Source: Propionibacteriaceae bacterium (lineage in GTDB: Bacteria > Actinomycetota > Actinomycetes > Propionibacteriales > Propionibacteriaceae). From it: a stretch of 36,839 nt of DNA. The notes under the pieces are model-generated. The model saw only the letters and a list, made by a program, of their open reading frames with translations, did not search any database and had not been told where the DNA came from. Within the stretch, counting starts at the first letter, position 1. Each line of letters begins with the position of its first letter. Location: positions 1 to 36,839 of the forward strand of contig JADLEH010000364.1 in assembly GCA_020846255.1 (NCBI GenBank), in the 5' to 3' direction. Position numbers and translations under genes: made by a program. Shown here in pieces: positions 9,501-18,298 of this stretch.

Positions 9501-12181
9501 GACGCCAGACCAAGCGCCTGGAAGCTGTAGTACTGGCTGGTCAGTGTCGGAACCAGACTGCGCAGCAGTGATTGTGGTGGCGGGTCCTGAATCGAGCGAA
9601 GCTGCTCGAACTCGTTAGGGTCGTTCAGGGCTCCGCGGTCGATCGACTCAGCGACCTCCGTGAAGGCCTGGAAGTTCTCCGTGCCGGTCAGCTCCGGGCG
9701 GAGACGGACGCCGAGCAGCTTCGCCCCCACCATGGCGGCGAGGTACAGATTTTCCAGGCTCAGGCTCGGGCCGATCACCTGCCGTGACAGCTCACGCCAG
9801 CCCTTCAGGACGATGGGGCGGACCGCGTCGCGCAGGGAGTAGTCCTGGACGTTCGGGGCCAGCCGTGCCGCTACCTGACGCGAGTCGGAGAAGGCGAGCA
9901 CCTTGCGACCACGCAGGGGAGCGAAGTCGTCAGCGGGCTGAGGTCCCGGCGACTGAACTTCGAGTTGCCGACTGACCAGGGCCTGGAATGGCTGGTCGCC
10001 CTTCGTCTGGTGATCCTGAACGCTGGTTCGACCGAAGTTGGCGCGCTCGCCACAGACACCGCACGGCACGAACTCTCCGGTGATCCCGGTCTTGGGCGAG
10101 TCTCCGTCGTCGTCGTCGCCGTCCTGCTGCTGCTCGCCGTGGCGGGGGTAGCGCAGCCAGACTGGACGCCACCGTTCGCCCAGGTCGTGAGGGTTCAAGC
10201 GACCGGTAACGAGGTCGAGTTCCTTGAGCTCAGCATTTCCGACATCCTCGGAAGGATCCTCGAGTAGCAGGTCGATGGGCTGCAACTCCGTCAGCGGCCC
10301 GGAGGCTGTGTTGAACGCCTTGCCGGGCTCCTGCCACAAGAACGACGGGTTCTCGATGTCGTCGGTGTAGGCGCGGGCATACGCCGTGCCGCATTGTCGA
10401 CAGGTGAACAGTTCGAAGACTCGCGCCCCACAGTCACAGGTGTTGCGTGGTTGGCCGTACATGGCGCCGATTGGTCCCGGCGGGATGCCGTCGCGGTCGG
10501 CAGTGCAGTTGGGGTCAAGGCAGGCCCAGAGCCCGGGCAGCCCTCGGAAGAAGGCATGGACACGGCACGGCAGCAGGCCGGCCTCGTTGGGCTTCAGCCG
10601 AGCGGCACTTCCCAGTGAGATGAGCGTCGAAACTGCCCGATCAGCGATTTCGGCGGCAGCGGCGGGAAACACCAGCGCACCGAGTTCGCTGACCGGCAGC
10701 GCCTTGCTCATCGTCTCGTTGACCAACTTGGCCAGCGGCGGAAAGTCGCAAAGCGCCCGGTAGAGCACCGAACTTGATGCCTCACCCGCTTCTGGCACAA
10801 CGCCCCGGTGGTTCAAGAGCGTCGTGGTAGCGACGACGCGTGCATTGTCGTTCTCGGCCTTGCTGTACTGCTCCATCGGAATGCTGGCCAGGATCGCGGC
10901 GTCCGTCGGCGAGCCAACTCCTTCTGGCTTCCGCATGTCGAGCGTGCCTACCACCGCATCAAAGTCGTCGACTTTCTTGCCGCTCAGCTGGGCCGCGAAG
11001 GCTCGGGCGTACTCGGTGTCGGAGAAGCTGGCGCTGGTGGCGATCACCTGGAGGCGGTCGGCGGGGATGCCGAGCCGTGCCCGCAGGCGGCGCAGCAGGA
11101 GTGCCACCTCCGCACCGGCCGCGCCTCGGTACAGGTGGGCCTCATCAATGATTAGGAAGAAATTCTCGTTCGGGTTGTCGTGTAGCCACTGCTTGGTCGC
11201 ATCGAAGATCGGCCGCTCCAGCGGCCGCATCAGCATGTATTCCAACATCGAGTAGTTGGTGATCAGGATGTCCGGCGGCCAATTCAGCACCTCATGACGG
11301 GTCAGCAGTTCTGGGTCGTCGGGCAACATGGTGGCGCGCTGGAATTCGCCAGTGCGCGGATTCTGCCATCGCTGGTTACTGGCGCCGTACCAGGCCTTGA
11401 GGTCGGGCTTGGCCGGCCACTTCCCGCGGGCCTTGAGCTCTTTGATGAGTTGCTCGGCTCGCTTCTGGCGAGGCGAACCAGCCTTGGCAGCTTCGTCGAT
11501 GAGGGCGATGTAGTACTTCTCAAGCGCCTTGAGCTTGACCTGGTCCTTCTTGGCGGTGCGCACACCTGGGTAGAGAGTGCGGCTGGTGTAGCGGGCAAAT
11601 CGAGCCGGACGACCGGCCCAGTTGGCAAACTGCTTCGTCACCCGCTCATCCCCGAGCAGCAGCCGCAGGCGTCCCAGCTGGTCATTGACTAGGGCGTTCA
11701 TCGGGTAGAGCACCAGCGCCCGGATGGCCGGCGTCCCAAACGACTTCGGTCGGTTGGCGGCCTCCTCGGCCAGCTTCGCTAGCGTCGGCAGAAGGAAGGT
11801 CTCTGTCTTGCCCGACCCGGTACCGGTCGTGACGACCAGGCTCCGGCCGTCCCGGGCTGTGGCTTCGAGTGCCGTCGCTTGGTGGGTGTAGGGCGGGTCG
11901 AAGAGCAGCGGCTTGACGCCGCCAGTCGTGGAGGTCAAAGCGGCGAACAGCTCACGGGCGGCGGGGTCGAGGTCCAGATCGGCGAAGTGCCCGCCCGGCG
12001 TGTAGCGCGGCGTGCTCTCCAAGAACGGCGCCCGATAGGTGTTGCCCTCCTTGTCGAGGAGCAACTGTCTCTGCCGGATCAGGGATGGGTGCCCAATGTG
12101 GTAGGTCGCCTCGATGTACTCGCGCAGGGCGGTTCGGATCTCGCTGATCGTCTCCGCAATGGTGAGAGCACGCGTTGTCAT
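6575..12181 (-). CDS. large DEAD/DEAH-box helicase with DUF1998-type C-terminal region (DruE-like)
   Basis: Walker A 'TGTGSGKTE', '[11 protein letters not shown]', '[39 protein letters not shown]', Zn-binding Cys pairs (CDKC...CISC, CRQC), '[30 protein letters not shown]'; ATG at 12181 overlaps the upstream stop. Confidence 0.88.
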   Translation of the reverse strand: [1868 protein letters not shown]

Positions 12182-13260
12182 TTCCCTACACTTTCGACGA
12201 CTTGCATCCACAGCGACTTGGACAGGAATAGCGTGATGTCGCACTGGGCGGCATCACGTACACGGTAGGAGAACAACGCCCCCTGTGACCTTGAGACCGG
12301 CAGACCGGTTAGGTCGAGATATCGCTCGGCCCACGACGGGAGCGGCCCGAAGAAGTCGAAGATGAAGTCGCCGTCGGGCTGCCCAGTTGGACGGACGCGC
12401 AAGATCTGGGGGCTGCCGCGCTGAGCGTCGAGCGCGGCCTGCACCCTCCGAGCATCGTCCCAGCCGGGCGCGACCGCGGAATCAACGGGCAGGTCCAGCA
12501 CCGCCTGCGGTATCCCATCGGTGAGTTCAACCACGCACCAGAGCGGCGCGCCATATGCCTGCGGACGTCGACCTACGAAGATCCCTTGATCGGAAGCCAG
12601 CGGCTCGCGCCACCGCCCCCGGTAGTAGCGCACTGGCGTCGCCGGGTCGATAAGCGTCAGGCCGCTGACCTGTCCAGGTATCCTGTGTGCCGGCAACTGG
12701 CTACGCACTCGCTCGATCACTGCGGTGGTTGCCTCTACCCTGGGCGTCCTCGTCCACTGCTCGCGAGTCAGCGGGTGCAGACCCGCAGCGGCGAGCATCT
12801 CGGCCGCGGTATCTGGGTCCAGTTCGACCGACCTGGTGTGGGCCTCGTACGAGACTGCGGTGTCAACCGACTGCTCATCGAGGATAGGGCCGGCGTTAGG
12901 CCGAATGCCCAACAGCAAGAAGCTGCCAGGTTGCTTCTCGACATAGGAGGGTGGGCCGAGAAAGAGCAAGCGGGTCCTGAGGTTGGTCGGTCGCAGTTCC
13001 AGCAGGTCGCCGGTGCTGATCAGGGTGTCGAGCGCGTCGTTGACCTCCTCCCGCTCCAGGTCGGTGCCCAGCGGTGCCAGAGCGTCGAGAACCGCATCGA
13101 CGATCTGACGTGGTGAGGCCGGACACAAGAAGGACGCCGCCCGTCGCAGTGATGCACACAAGCCCTCGACCGAGAAGAGGTCGATTACCTTGTCGTCAAG
13201 GCCGAGGATGCTGGCGGCGCGCGCGGCCACCTCTTCGCGTCCGATCCGCTGAATGCTCAC
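12178..13260 (-). CDS. hypothetical defence-operon protein (~360 aa)
   Basis: GTG start at 13260 in a GTGA overlap with the upstream gene; overlaps the helicase start downstream. Confidence 0.75.
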   Translation of the reverse strand: MSIQRIGREEVAARAASILGLDDKVIDLFSVEGLCASLRRAASFLCPASPRQIVDAVLDALAPLGTDLEREEVNDALDTLISTGDLLELRPTNLRTRLLFLGPPSYVEKQPGSFLLLGIRPNAGPILDEQSVDTAVSYEAHTRSVELDPDTAAEMLAAAGLHPLTREQWTRTPRVEATTAVIERVRSQLPAHRIPGQVSGLTLIDPATPVRYYRGRWREPLASDQGIFVGRRPQAYGAPLWCVVELTDGIPQAVLDLPVDSAVAPGWDDARRVQAALDAQRGSPQILRVRPTGQPDGDFIFDFFGPLPSWAERYLDLTGLPVSRSQGALFSYRVRDAAQCDITLFLSKSLWMQVVESVGK

Positions 13261-16103
13261 CCAACACCACCTGCCACTTCCTCGACGGAGCCGAGCACCG
13301 CGAACCGGGCGACTCGGATCAGTACTGGATCGGTAAGGACGCAGCGCAGATACCGATTGCGTTCGGCCTCGTCCCAATCCAGCAGTTCGCCTGGGGAACT
13401 GGCCAACTGCAGGAGCAGCCGAGCGCCCTTGAGCGTGTTGGACATTCCGGCGGAGGTGATCAGACTGGCCGCTGCCTGACTGAAGCCCTCGATGAAGGTC
13501 TCAGCACTGTTCCACTGCCAAAGATTGGTCGCGATCGCCTTGGCCGCGCCGCGCTGGGCCGGCGATTCGCCCACGAGCGCCTGCGCTTGGTCGAGGTCCA
13601 CGTCCGTTGCCGCAACGCCGACAATCCGATGCTCGAACCGAGCCCAATGTCCCGGAGCCAGCATCACGGCCATAGCCGTCGTGATCGCGTCGAGTACCCG
13701 CTTCCGTTCATGCACCCCGAAGGGATGGGCGGGCAGTTCCGCATCCCGCCAATGACGGTGGTGGCGGATCAGCTTGTCTACCTCCAGGAGTGACTTCTGG
13801 GCGGTCGGCACCGAAGGCTGGAAGACCCCCAGCTGGAGCAGTTGGTTTGGATCTGGCGGAACGATCTGGCCGGCCACTTCCCTGCCATTGGTTGCCCACA
13901 GCAGGCCGCCGCGAGCCTGGCTGACGAAGACCTGATCCATGGAGCACGTCTGTGCGACCAGCGGTCGCTCGACCGGGAAGAACTCGACCGTGACGGGATC
14001 GCCGTCGGTTCGGTCAATGAGGCGTGCGGTGTAGCCACCCTCGCGATGGCGAGCCGAGAGCACCCAACGAAGTCCCTGGAAGCCACGCTCGCACGTCAGC
14101 GTGGCGAACCCAACTCCGGCCCGGCTGACTGCCAGATGGGCGACGTCGGCCTCGTCGTAGCGCTTAGCAAGCTCGTCGCGAAGCTTGTGGAAAAAGCGCT
14201 GCCACTCGTCGCCGGTGACCGGCAGCCTCAGGGTGCGCCGATGAAAGTCGAGTTCGACTCCTTCCCCGTCACAAAGGGTGACCTTGAGATCCGCGGTTGT
14301 GCCATCCGGACCATCCAGTTCGACCACAGCACGGCCGTCCCACAACTCGGGCAGGCTGGGCTGGGCAGGCACGGTCCGCAGCCGGATGCCCTCACCGGCG
14401 GTCGCGCCCTCGTCCTGCACCTGGGGGTCGCGGATGGTCGCAAGTAACGTTCCGCCGGTCTTGTGCCCGTCCCCGTCGGGGTCGCCGAGGGAAACGACGA
14501 TCTCGTGCGCCCCCACGTCGAGGCCGTCGAGTGACAAGAACAGATCGGTCTCGCCGGTAGGCCACTCGACGTAGTAGGGCTCATTGTTGATTGTTAGCCG
14601 CGCCTTCTGCGGGGCGTACTGGGCGTGGATCGCGATAAGCGCGGGCTCACCTGCCAGCCATTCGACCGAACCCTCACCATCCCAACTGCTCGCCACTACG
14701 CCGACCGGGCGAATGTTCACGTCGGAGATGACCGATAGGCGGGAGTTCAGCAGCGCCCGGACGTCAGGGTCACTCAGAACGGGGGGTACCTGGAGGTCGT
14801 ATGCACGAACACCATCGACCGCAATCTCCGCCCGTTGGCACCAGGCGACATCTGGCGGAGCTAGCTCCGGTACGCCCACGATGCAGTAGAGACGGCCCGG
14901 CCGAACAACCTTGCCCTTGACCTCGGTAGCCGGCCCACCCGGCTCGCGCCGAAACACCCACCAGGGACCGCTGGTGGTGCGGCATTGGTCAGCGATCAGA
15001 AGGTTGACTTCCCGCGACGCCCCCTGGAGTTGGAGGAACGGATCGGTTGGCGCTGGCCAAGTGGCTAACTCGACTGGAGCGGTCGCGAACAACAACCCAC
15101 CGGTGGGAATGACCTGTCGGGCACCTGCGACGACAGTGCGGTGCTTGCGTAGTTCGTCGTAGACGCTCGGCAGGGTGTGCTGCAGGGGCTTCAGATCAGG
15201 CAGAACGGCGTACGCCTTCCACGCCCCGCCATCCCGCCGCAGTTGCAACTTCGGGTCGGTCGCGGCCGGCAGGCGCTTCTCCTGGCTCCCCTGGTTGTCG
15301 GTGCCCGTCGTCGGTCGGAAGTTTCGCGTCCGCACCTTGCTGGCCGAGTGGCGAGCATCCTGCAACCAACGACGCGACTGGCGTTCGCTGTTGAGGCTCT
15401 CAACGATGCGCGCCAGGGCGGCCGACTCAATGTACGGCGACTCCTCGTCATCCCCAGAAAGCAGCAGCGCCACGGCGACATGCCCGACCAGCGCGGTGTT
15501 CTGACAGAACTTCTCAAGACGATCACTGTAGTGCCGCGACCAAGAGTGGAGCCGTATGCCAAGAGCGAGCGGATCATCGAGCAGTCCGGGCCACCCGGAT
15601 CGGTAGTCCGACAACATCTTGGCGAGTTGCACCTGGAGGTAGCGGGGTAGCACGGCGTGCGTGATGGGCCACGCGATCTTCCGAAATGTGTTTGCCCATG
15701 CTCCCTGTGGGATCGCCCCGCCGTACTGCTCAGCGAACTTCGTGAACCAGTCACGCACGCGACCACGCTCATACTCGCTGTCCACCCAGCCCGGGGTCGC
15801 CTCGGCGTAGATCGGCCAGTATTCGGCGCCGTCGTAGTTGTAGCCGACTTCGGCGGCATGAACCACGAAGGGCAGGAACCAGCGTCCGCTCGTCCGGGCC
15901 GTAAGGTGCTCCCGATGAGCCGAACGAACGGCTTCTTGAAGCGCTCCGAGATCTCCACCCAGGAGGCCGTGCTCTAGCGCAAAGACGTGTATGGAACCGC
16001 CGATCTGCTGACGACGCTCGTGCAGTGCGCGGAAATGGGCGTCCAGTTCACCGTGGAGGAACTCCACAGTCTCCGAGGTGCTCGCGCGAGCGAGTTCCAC
16101 CAT
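13257..16103 (-). CDS. large hypothetical defence-operon protein (~948 aa)
   Basis: Long ORF; ATG at 16103 with GAGG-type RBS upstream; coupled to the next gene. No family confidently recognised. Confidence 0.75.
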   Translation of the reverse strand: MVELARASTSETVEFLHGELDAHFRALHERRQQIGGSIHVFALEHGLLGGDLGALQEAVRSAHREHLTARTSGRWFLPFVVHAAEVGYNYDGAEYWPIYAEATPGWVDSEYERGRVRDWFTKFAEQYGGAIPQGAWANTFRKIAWPITHAVLPRYLQVQLAKMLSDYRSGWPGLLDDPLALGIRLHSWSRHYSDRLEKFCQNTALVGHVAVALLLSGDDEESPYIESAALARIVESLNSERQSRRWLQDARHSASKVRTRNFRPTTGTDNQGSQEKRLPAATDPKLQLRRDGGAWKAYAVLPDLKPLQHTLPSVYDELRKHRTVVAGARQVIPTGGLLFATAPVELATWPAPTDPFLQLQGASREVNLLIADQCRTTSGPWWVFRREPGGPATEVKGKVVRPGRLYCIVGVPELAPPDVAWCQRAEIAVDGVRAYDLQVPPVLSDPDVRALLNSRLSVISDVNIRPVGVVASSWDGEGSVEWLAGEPALIAIHAQYAPQKARLTINNEPYYVEWPTGETDLFLSLDGLDVGAHEIVVSLGDPDGDGHKTGGTLLATIRDPQVQDEGATAGEGIRLRTVPAQPSLPELWDGRAVVELDGPDGTTADLKVTLCDGEGVELDFHRRTLRLPVTGDEWQRFFHKLRDELAKRYDEADVAHLAVSRAGVGFATLTCERGFQGLRWVLSARHREGGYTARLIDRTDGDPVTVEFFPVERPLVAQTCSMDQVFVSQARGGLLWATNGREVAGQIVPPDPNQLLQLGVFQPSVPTAQKSLLEVDKLIRHHRHWRDAELPAHPFGVHERKRVLDAITTAMAVMLAPGHWARFEHRIVGVAATDVDLDQAQALVGESPAQRGAAKAIATNLWQWNSAETFIEGFSQAAASLITSAGMSNTLKGARLLLQLASSPGELLDWDEAERNRYLRCVLTDPVLIRVARFAVLGSVEEVAGGVG

Positions 16104-16497
16104 CGGATGCCCCCTCAACCTCGGTCTGGCAGTGTGTTCCTGCCTCGGTGACAGTCTGGCGGAAAACGTCTGACAGTTCATGCGCGAATAGACGGGAACA
16201 TCCTGATTCAGCGCAGCATTGATCCGTCCTGTGATCGGCTTGCCGAGCAGCACGCGTACATGCAGAGGCCGAATCGCCAGCACGCCGAATCCCGGAGGCG
16301 GTCATTGCGCCGTCGAGGATGACGCATTGGCCCGGGTTCGCTTTCTACGGCCTAGTGGCCCGGTCCCGCACCGCGTCGGAAGCCTATTGCGCGTCTGGCT
16401 GGTGCCACGCGCGAACGGACTCGGAAGAAGCGGTGTGGGGCTCGGGTAGGATGCGCCGCCGACTGCTGCACTTGAGCAGGTGAGTACCAAGCCCAAC

Positions 16498-16526
16498 GAG
16501 GGTCGTCGAGTTTCTCGACGACCCTC
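16498..16526 (-). terminator. strong hairpin, likely terminator between the sigma/small-gene unit and the defence operon
   Basis: Perfect 13-bp stem GAGGGTCGTCGAG-TTT-CTCGACGACCCTC, 3' of the minus-strand ORF at 16544-16753. Confidence 0.7.
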
Positions 16527-16543
16527 GCCTTGTGGCCCAGGGC

Positions 16544-16753
16544 TTACACCCGCTGCGTGACCGTCCCGCTCGGATCGCTCTTGCCCCGACTGGCGGGAAC
16601 GAAGCGTCCGGTCGAGGCCGAACGCGTCACGGTGCGACTGTTGCCAGTCCCCGAGCCGACGCGCTCAGTCGTGGTCTTCCCCGGCCACCGCGCAGCAGCG
16701 GCACGAGAAACGAAGCGTCCACTGGACGCACTGCGGCTAACGGAACGAGCCAT
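16544..16753 (-). CDS. 69-aa basic protein with internal tandem repeat (RSA[ST]GRFV family)
   Basis: ATG at 16753 preceded by GGAGGAG; two ~28-aa units 'VSRSASSGRFVSRAAAARWPGKTTTERV' / 'VTRSASTGRFVPASRGKSDPSGTVTQRV'. Confidence 0.75.
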   Translation of the reverse strand: MARSVSRSASSGRFVSRAAAARWPGKTTTERVGSGTGNSRTVTRSASTGRFVPASRGKSDPSGTVTQRV

Positions 16754-16873
16754 GATGGCTCCTCCTTCGAACTCACCCCGAGGAGGAGGGCCACCGCATC
16801 TGTACGACGACCGACGACTCCGGCTACGATCGAAGCTCAACACCTAGTTGGTCTCCGAGTCGACCTCGGGGTA

Positions 16874-16907
16874 ACGGGGCGGGCCTGCTGAAACAGGTTC
16901 GCCCCGT
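16874..16907 (-). promoter_or_regulatory. stem-loop in intergenic region between two small genes
   Basis: ACGGGGCG-gg-CCTG-ctgaaa-CAGG-tt-CGCCCCGT, interrupted 12-bp stem. Confidence 0.5.
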
Positions 16908-16975
16908 CTGAGGTTCGCCTTCCGGGCGCCCTCACTAGGTTGTATATGTCTCGCTCGCGAAAACCTCCCGCGATT

Positions 16976-17143
16976 TCAGGAAGGCTCTTTGCGCTGTGGC
17001 TCTTTATGACCTTCGCTAGGTGATTTGCTGGCTGACAAGACCGCGCGTGCGCTGCTCTTGGAGGCCCAGATACGAGCGGCGGTCACCTGGCGCGACCCGA
17101 GCGACGACTTCTCGACCTTGTGCTTGAAGTTGCTGTTGTTCAT
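16976..17143 (-). CDS. 55-aa basic small protein, coupled to the sigma-factor-like gene
   Basis: ATG at 17143 preceded by GAGGAGG; ATGA overlap with the stop of the upstream gene (17140-17143). Confidence 0.6.
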   Translation of the reverse strand: MNNSNFKHKVEKSSLGSRQVTAARIWASKSSARAVLSASKSPSEGHKEPQRKEPS

Positions 17144-17943
17144 GCCGGCCTCCTCTGAGACTCCCACTGATCCCTGGCGACCGCTTCCAAGTGATGCTTC
17201 TCGCGGTCCAACAACTGTGCGACTGCCTTGACGGTGCAGCCAAGTTCCTCAGCGATCTCCTTCTGAGAGTAGCCGAAGTACTTCATCTCCAGAGCGCGGC
17301 GGCCTCGGTCGGTCTTCGCGCCGGACAGCAGGGCATCGGCCAGAAGCGCGGTCAGCACTTCATCTTCACTGTCGCTGGCCTGGCCGGCTGGAACCAAGTC
17401 GGCCATGTCCGCATCGTCGACCGGGATGGCTTTGACTCCTCCTGGGCTCCGCCCGACCAACCATGCCTGCGCCGCGTTGGGGTATTGGATCAAACACTGC
17501 CCGATGAAGTACGTGCTCAGCGCGGCGCCCTTGGCCGGTTTCCAGAGTCCCTTCGGGAGGATCACCGTCTGGAACTGGCGGATCGAGGTCGCGACGATCA
17601 AGTTGGTTAGGTCATCGCAATCGACACGACTGGTCCACACCCACTCAGGCAGGCGCACCGACTTGATGTTCTTCTCGGCGCACTTCGCGTTGATCTTCCC
17701 CTGGCGAATCCAAGCGCCGATGACGGATAAGCCGTACTCCGCCAGAATCTGCGCCACAAAGTTCCACTCCTCGCCTGCCCAGCGGGCTTCGGCGAGGGCT
17801 TGTACGAGTTCCGCGTCCCCGGCCAGTCGGTCAATCTGCTCCTCCGGCGAGAGGCCTTGGACATGCTTCCAGGCATCGAACGCCCGCAGGGTGTCGCTGC
17901 GATCACCCTGCTCGGCTGACACCGGCCTCTGGTTCATTGCCAT
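17140..17943 (-). CDS. sigma-70-family RNA polymerase sigma factor-like protein
   Basis: Region-2-like 'GAALSTYFIGQCLIQYPNAAQAWL' and C-terminal region-4-like HTH 'RRALEMKYFGYSQKEIAEELGCTVKAVAQLLDREKHHLE'. Confidence 0.65.
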   Translation of the reverse strand: MAMNQRPVSAEQGDRSDTLRAFDAWKHVQGLSPEEQIDRLAGDAELVQALAEARWAGEEWNFVAQILAEYGLSVIGAWIRQGKINAKCAEKNIKSVRLPEWVWTSRVDCDDLTNLIVATSIRQFQTVILPKGLWKPAKGAALSTYFIGQCLIQYPNAAQAWLVGRSPGGVKAIPVDDADMADLVPAGQASDSEDEVLTALLADALLSGAKTDRGRRALEMKYFGYSQKEIAEELGCTVKAVAQLLDREKHHLEAVARDQWESQRRPA

Positions 17944-18087
17944 CAAGCATGACAGCCTCAACCGACATGCGGAGTGACCTCCGTGTCCCGGCGTGACGCT
18001 AAGCCGCGACGACCGGAAGCGCGGTGAAGTAGCGCTTGGCCTCGCGGCGCCTCGATACTCGACGACCCCGCATCGCTGTCATCCGCT

Positions 18088-18257
18088 CCCGGTCGTATCG
18101 GTGGTGCCGAACGCAGCAGATGGTTTGCCGCATCACCGGAAATCGGCCGTTTCTGAACGGCTTGCCGAGCTAATCCTCGATCAGTGAGATCGGAGACTCG
18201 ACGAGATCTGCAGGCGTGTTCCGGCAACTGTGGGGATCCCACAAGCGTGGGCACTCC
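18088..18257. repeat. possible divergent copy (D) of the cassette-boundary repeat
   Basis: AAATCGGCCGTTTCT (18140-18154) is identical to copy B; upstream GGTCGTATCGGTGGTGCC; downstream TGTGGG-GAT-CCCACA palindrome followed by ACAAGCGTG at the same offset (~98 nt) as in copy B. Confidence 0.45.
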
Positions 18258-18298
18258 GCAGTGCGAAGGGTCTACTGGTGGCTCCGAGATCTGGCCCT

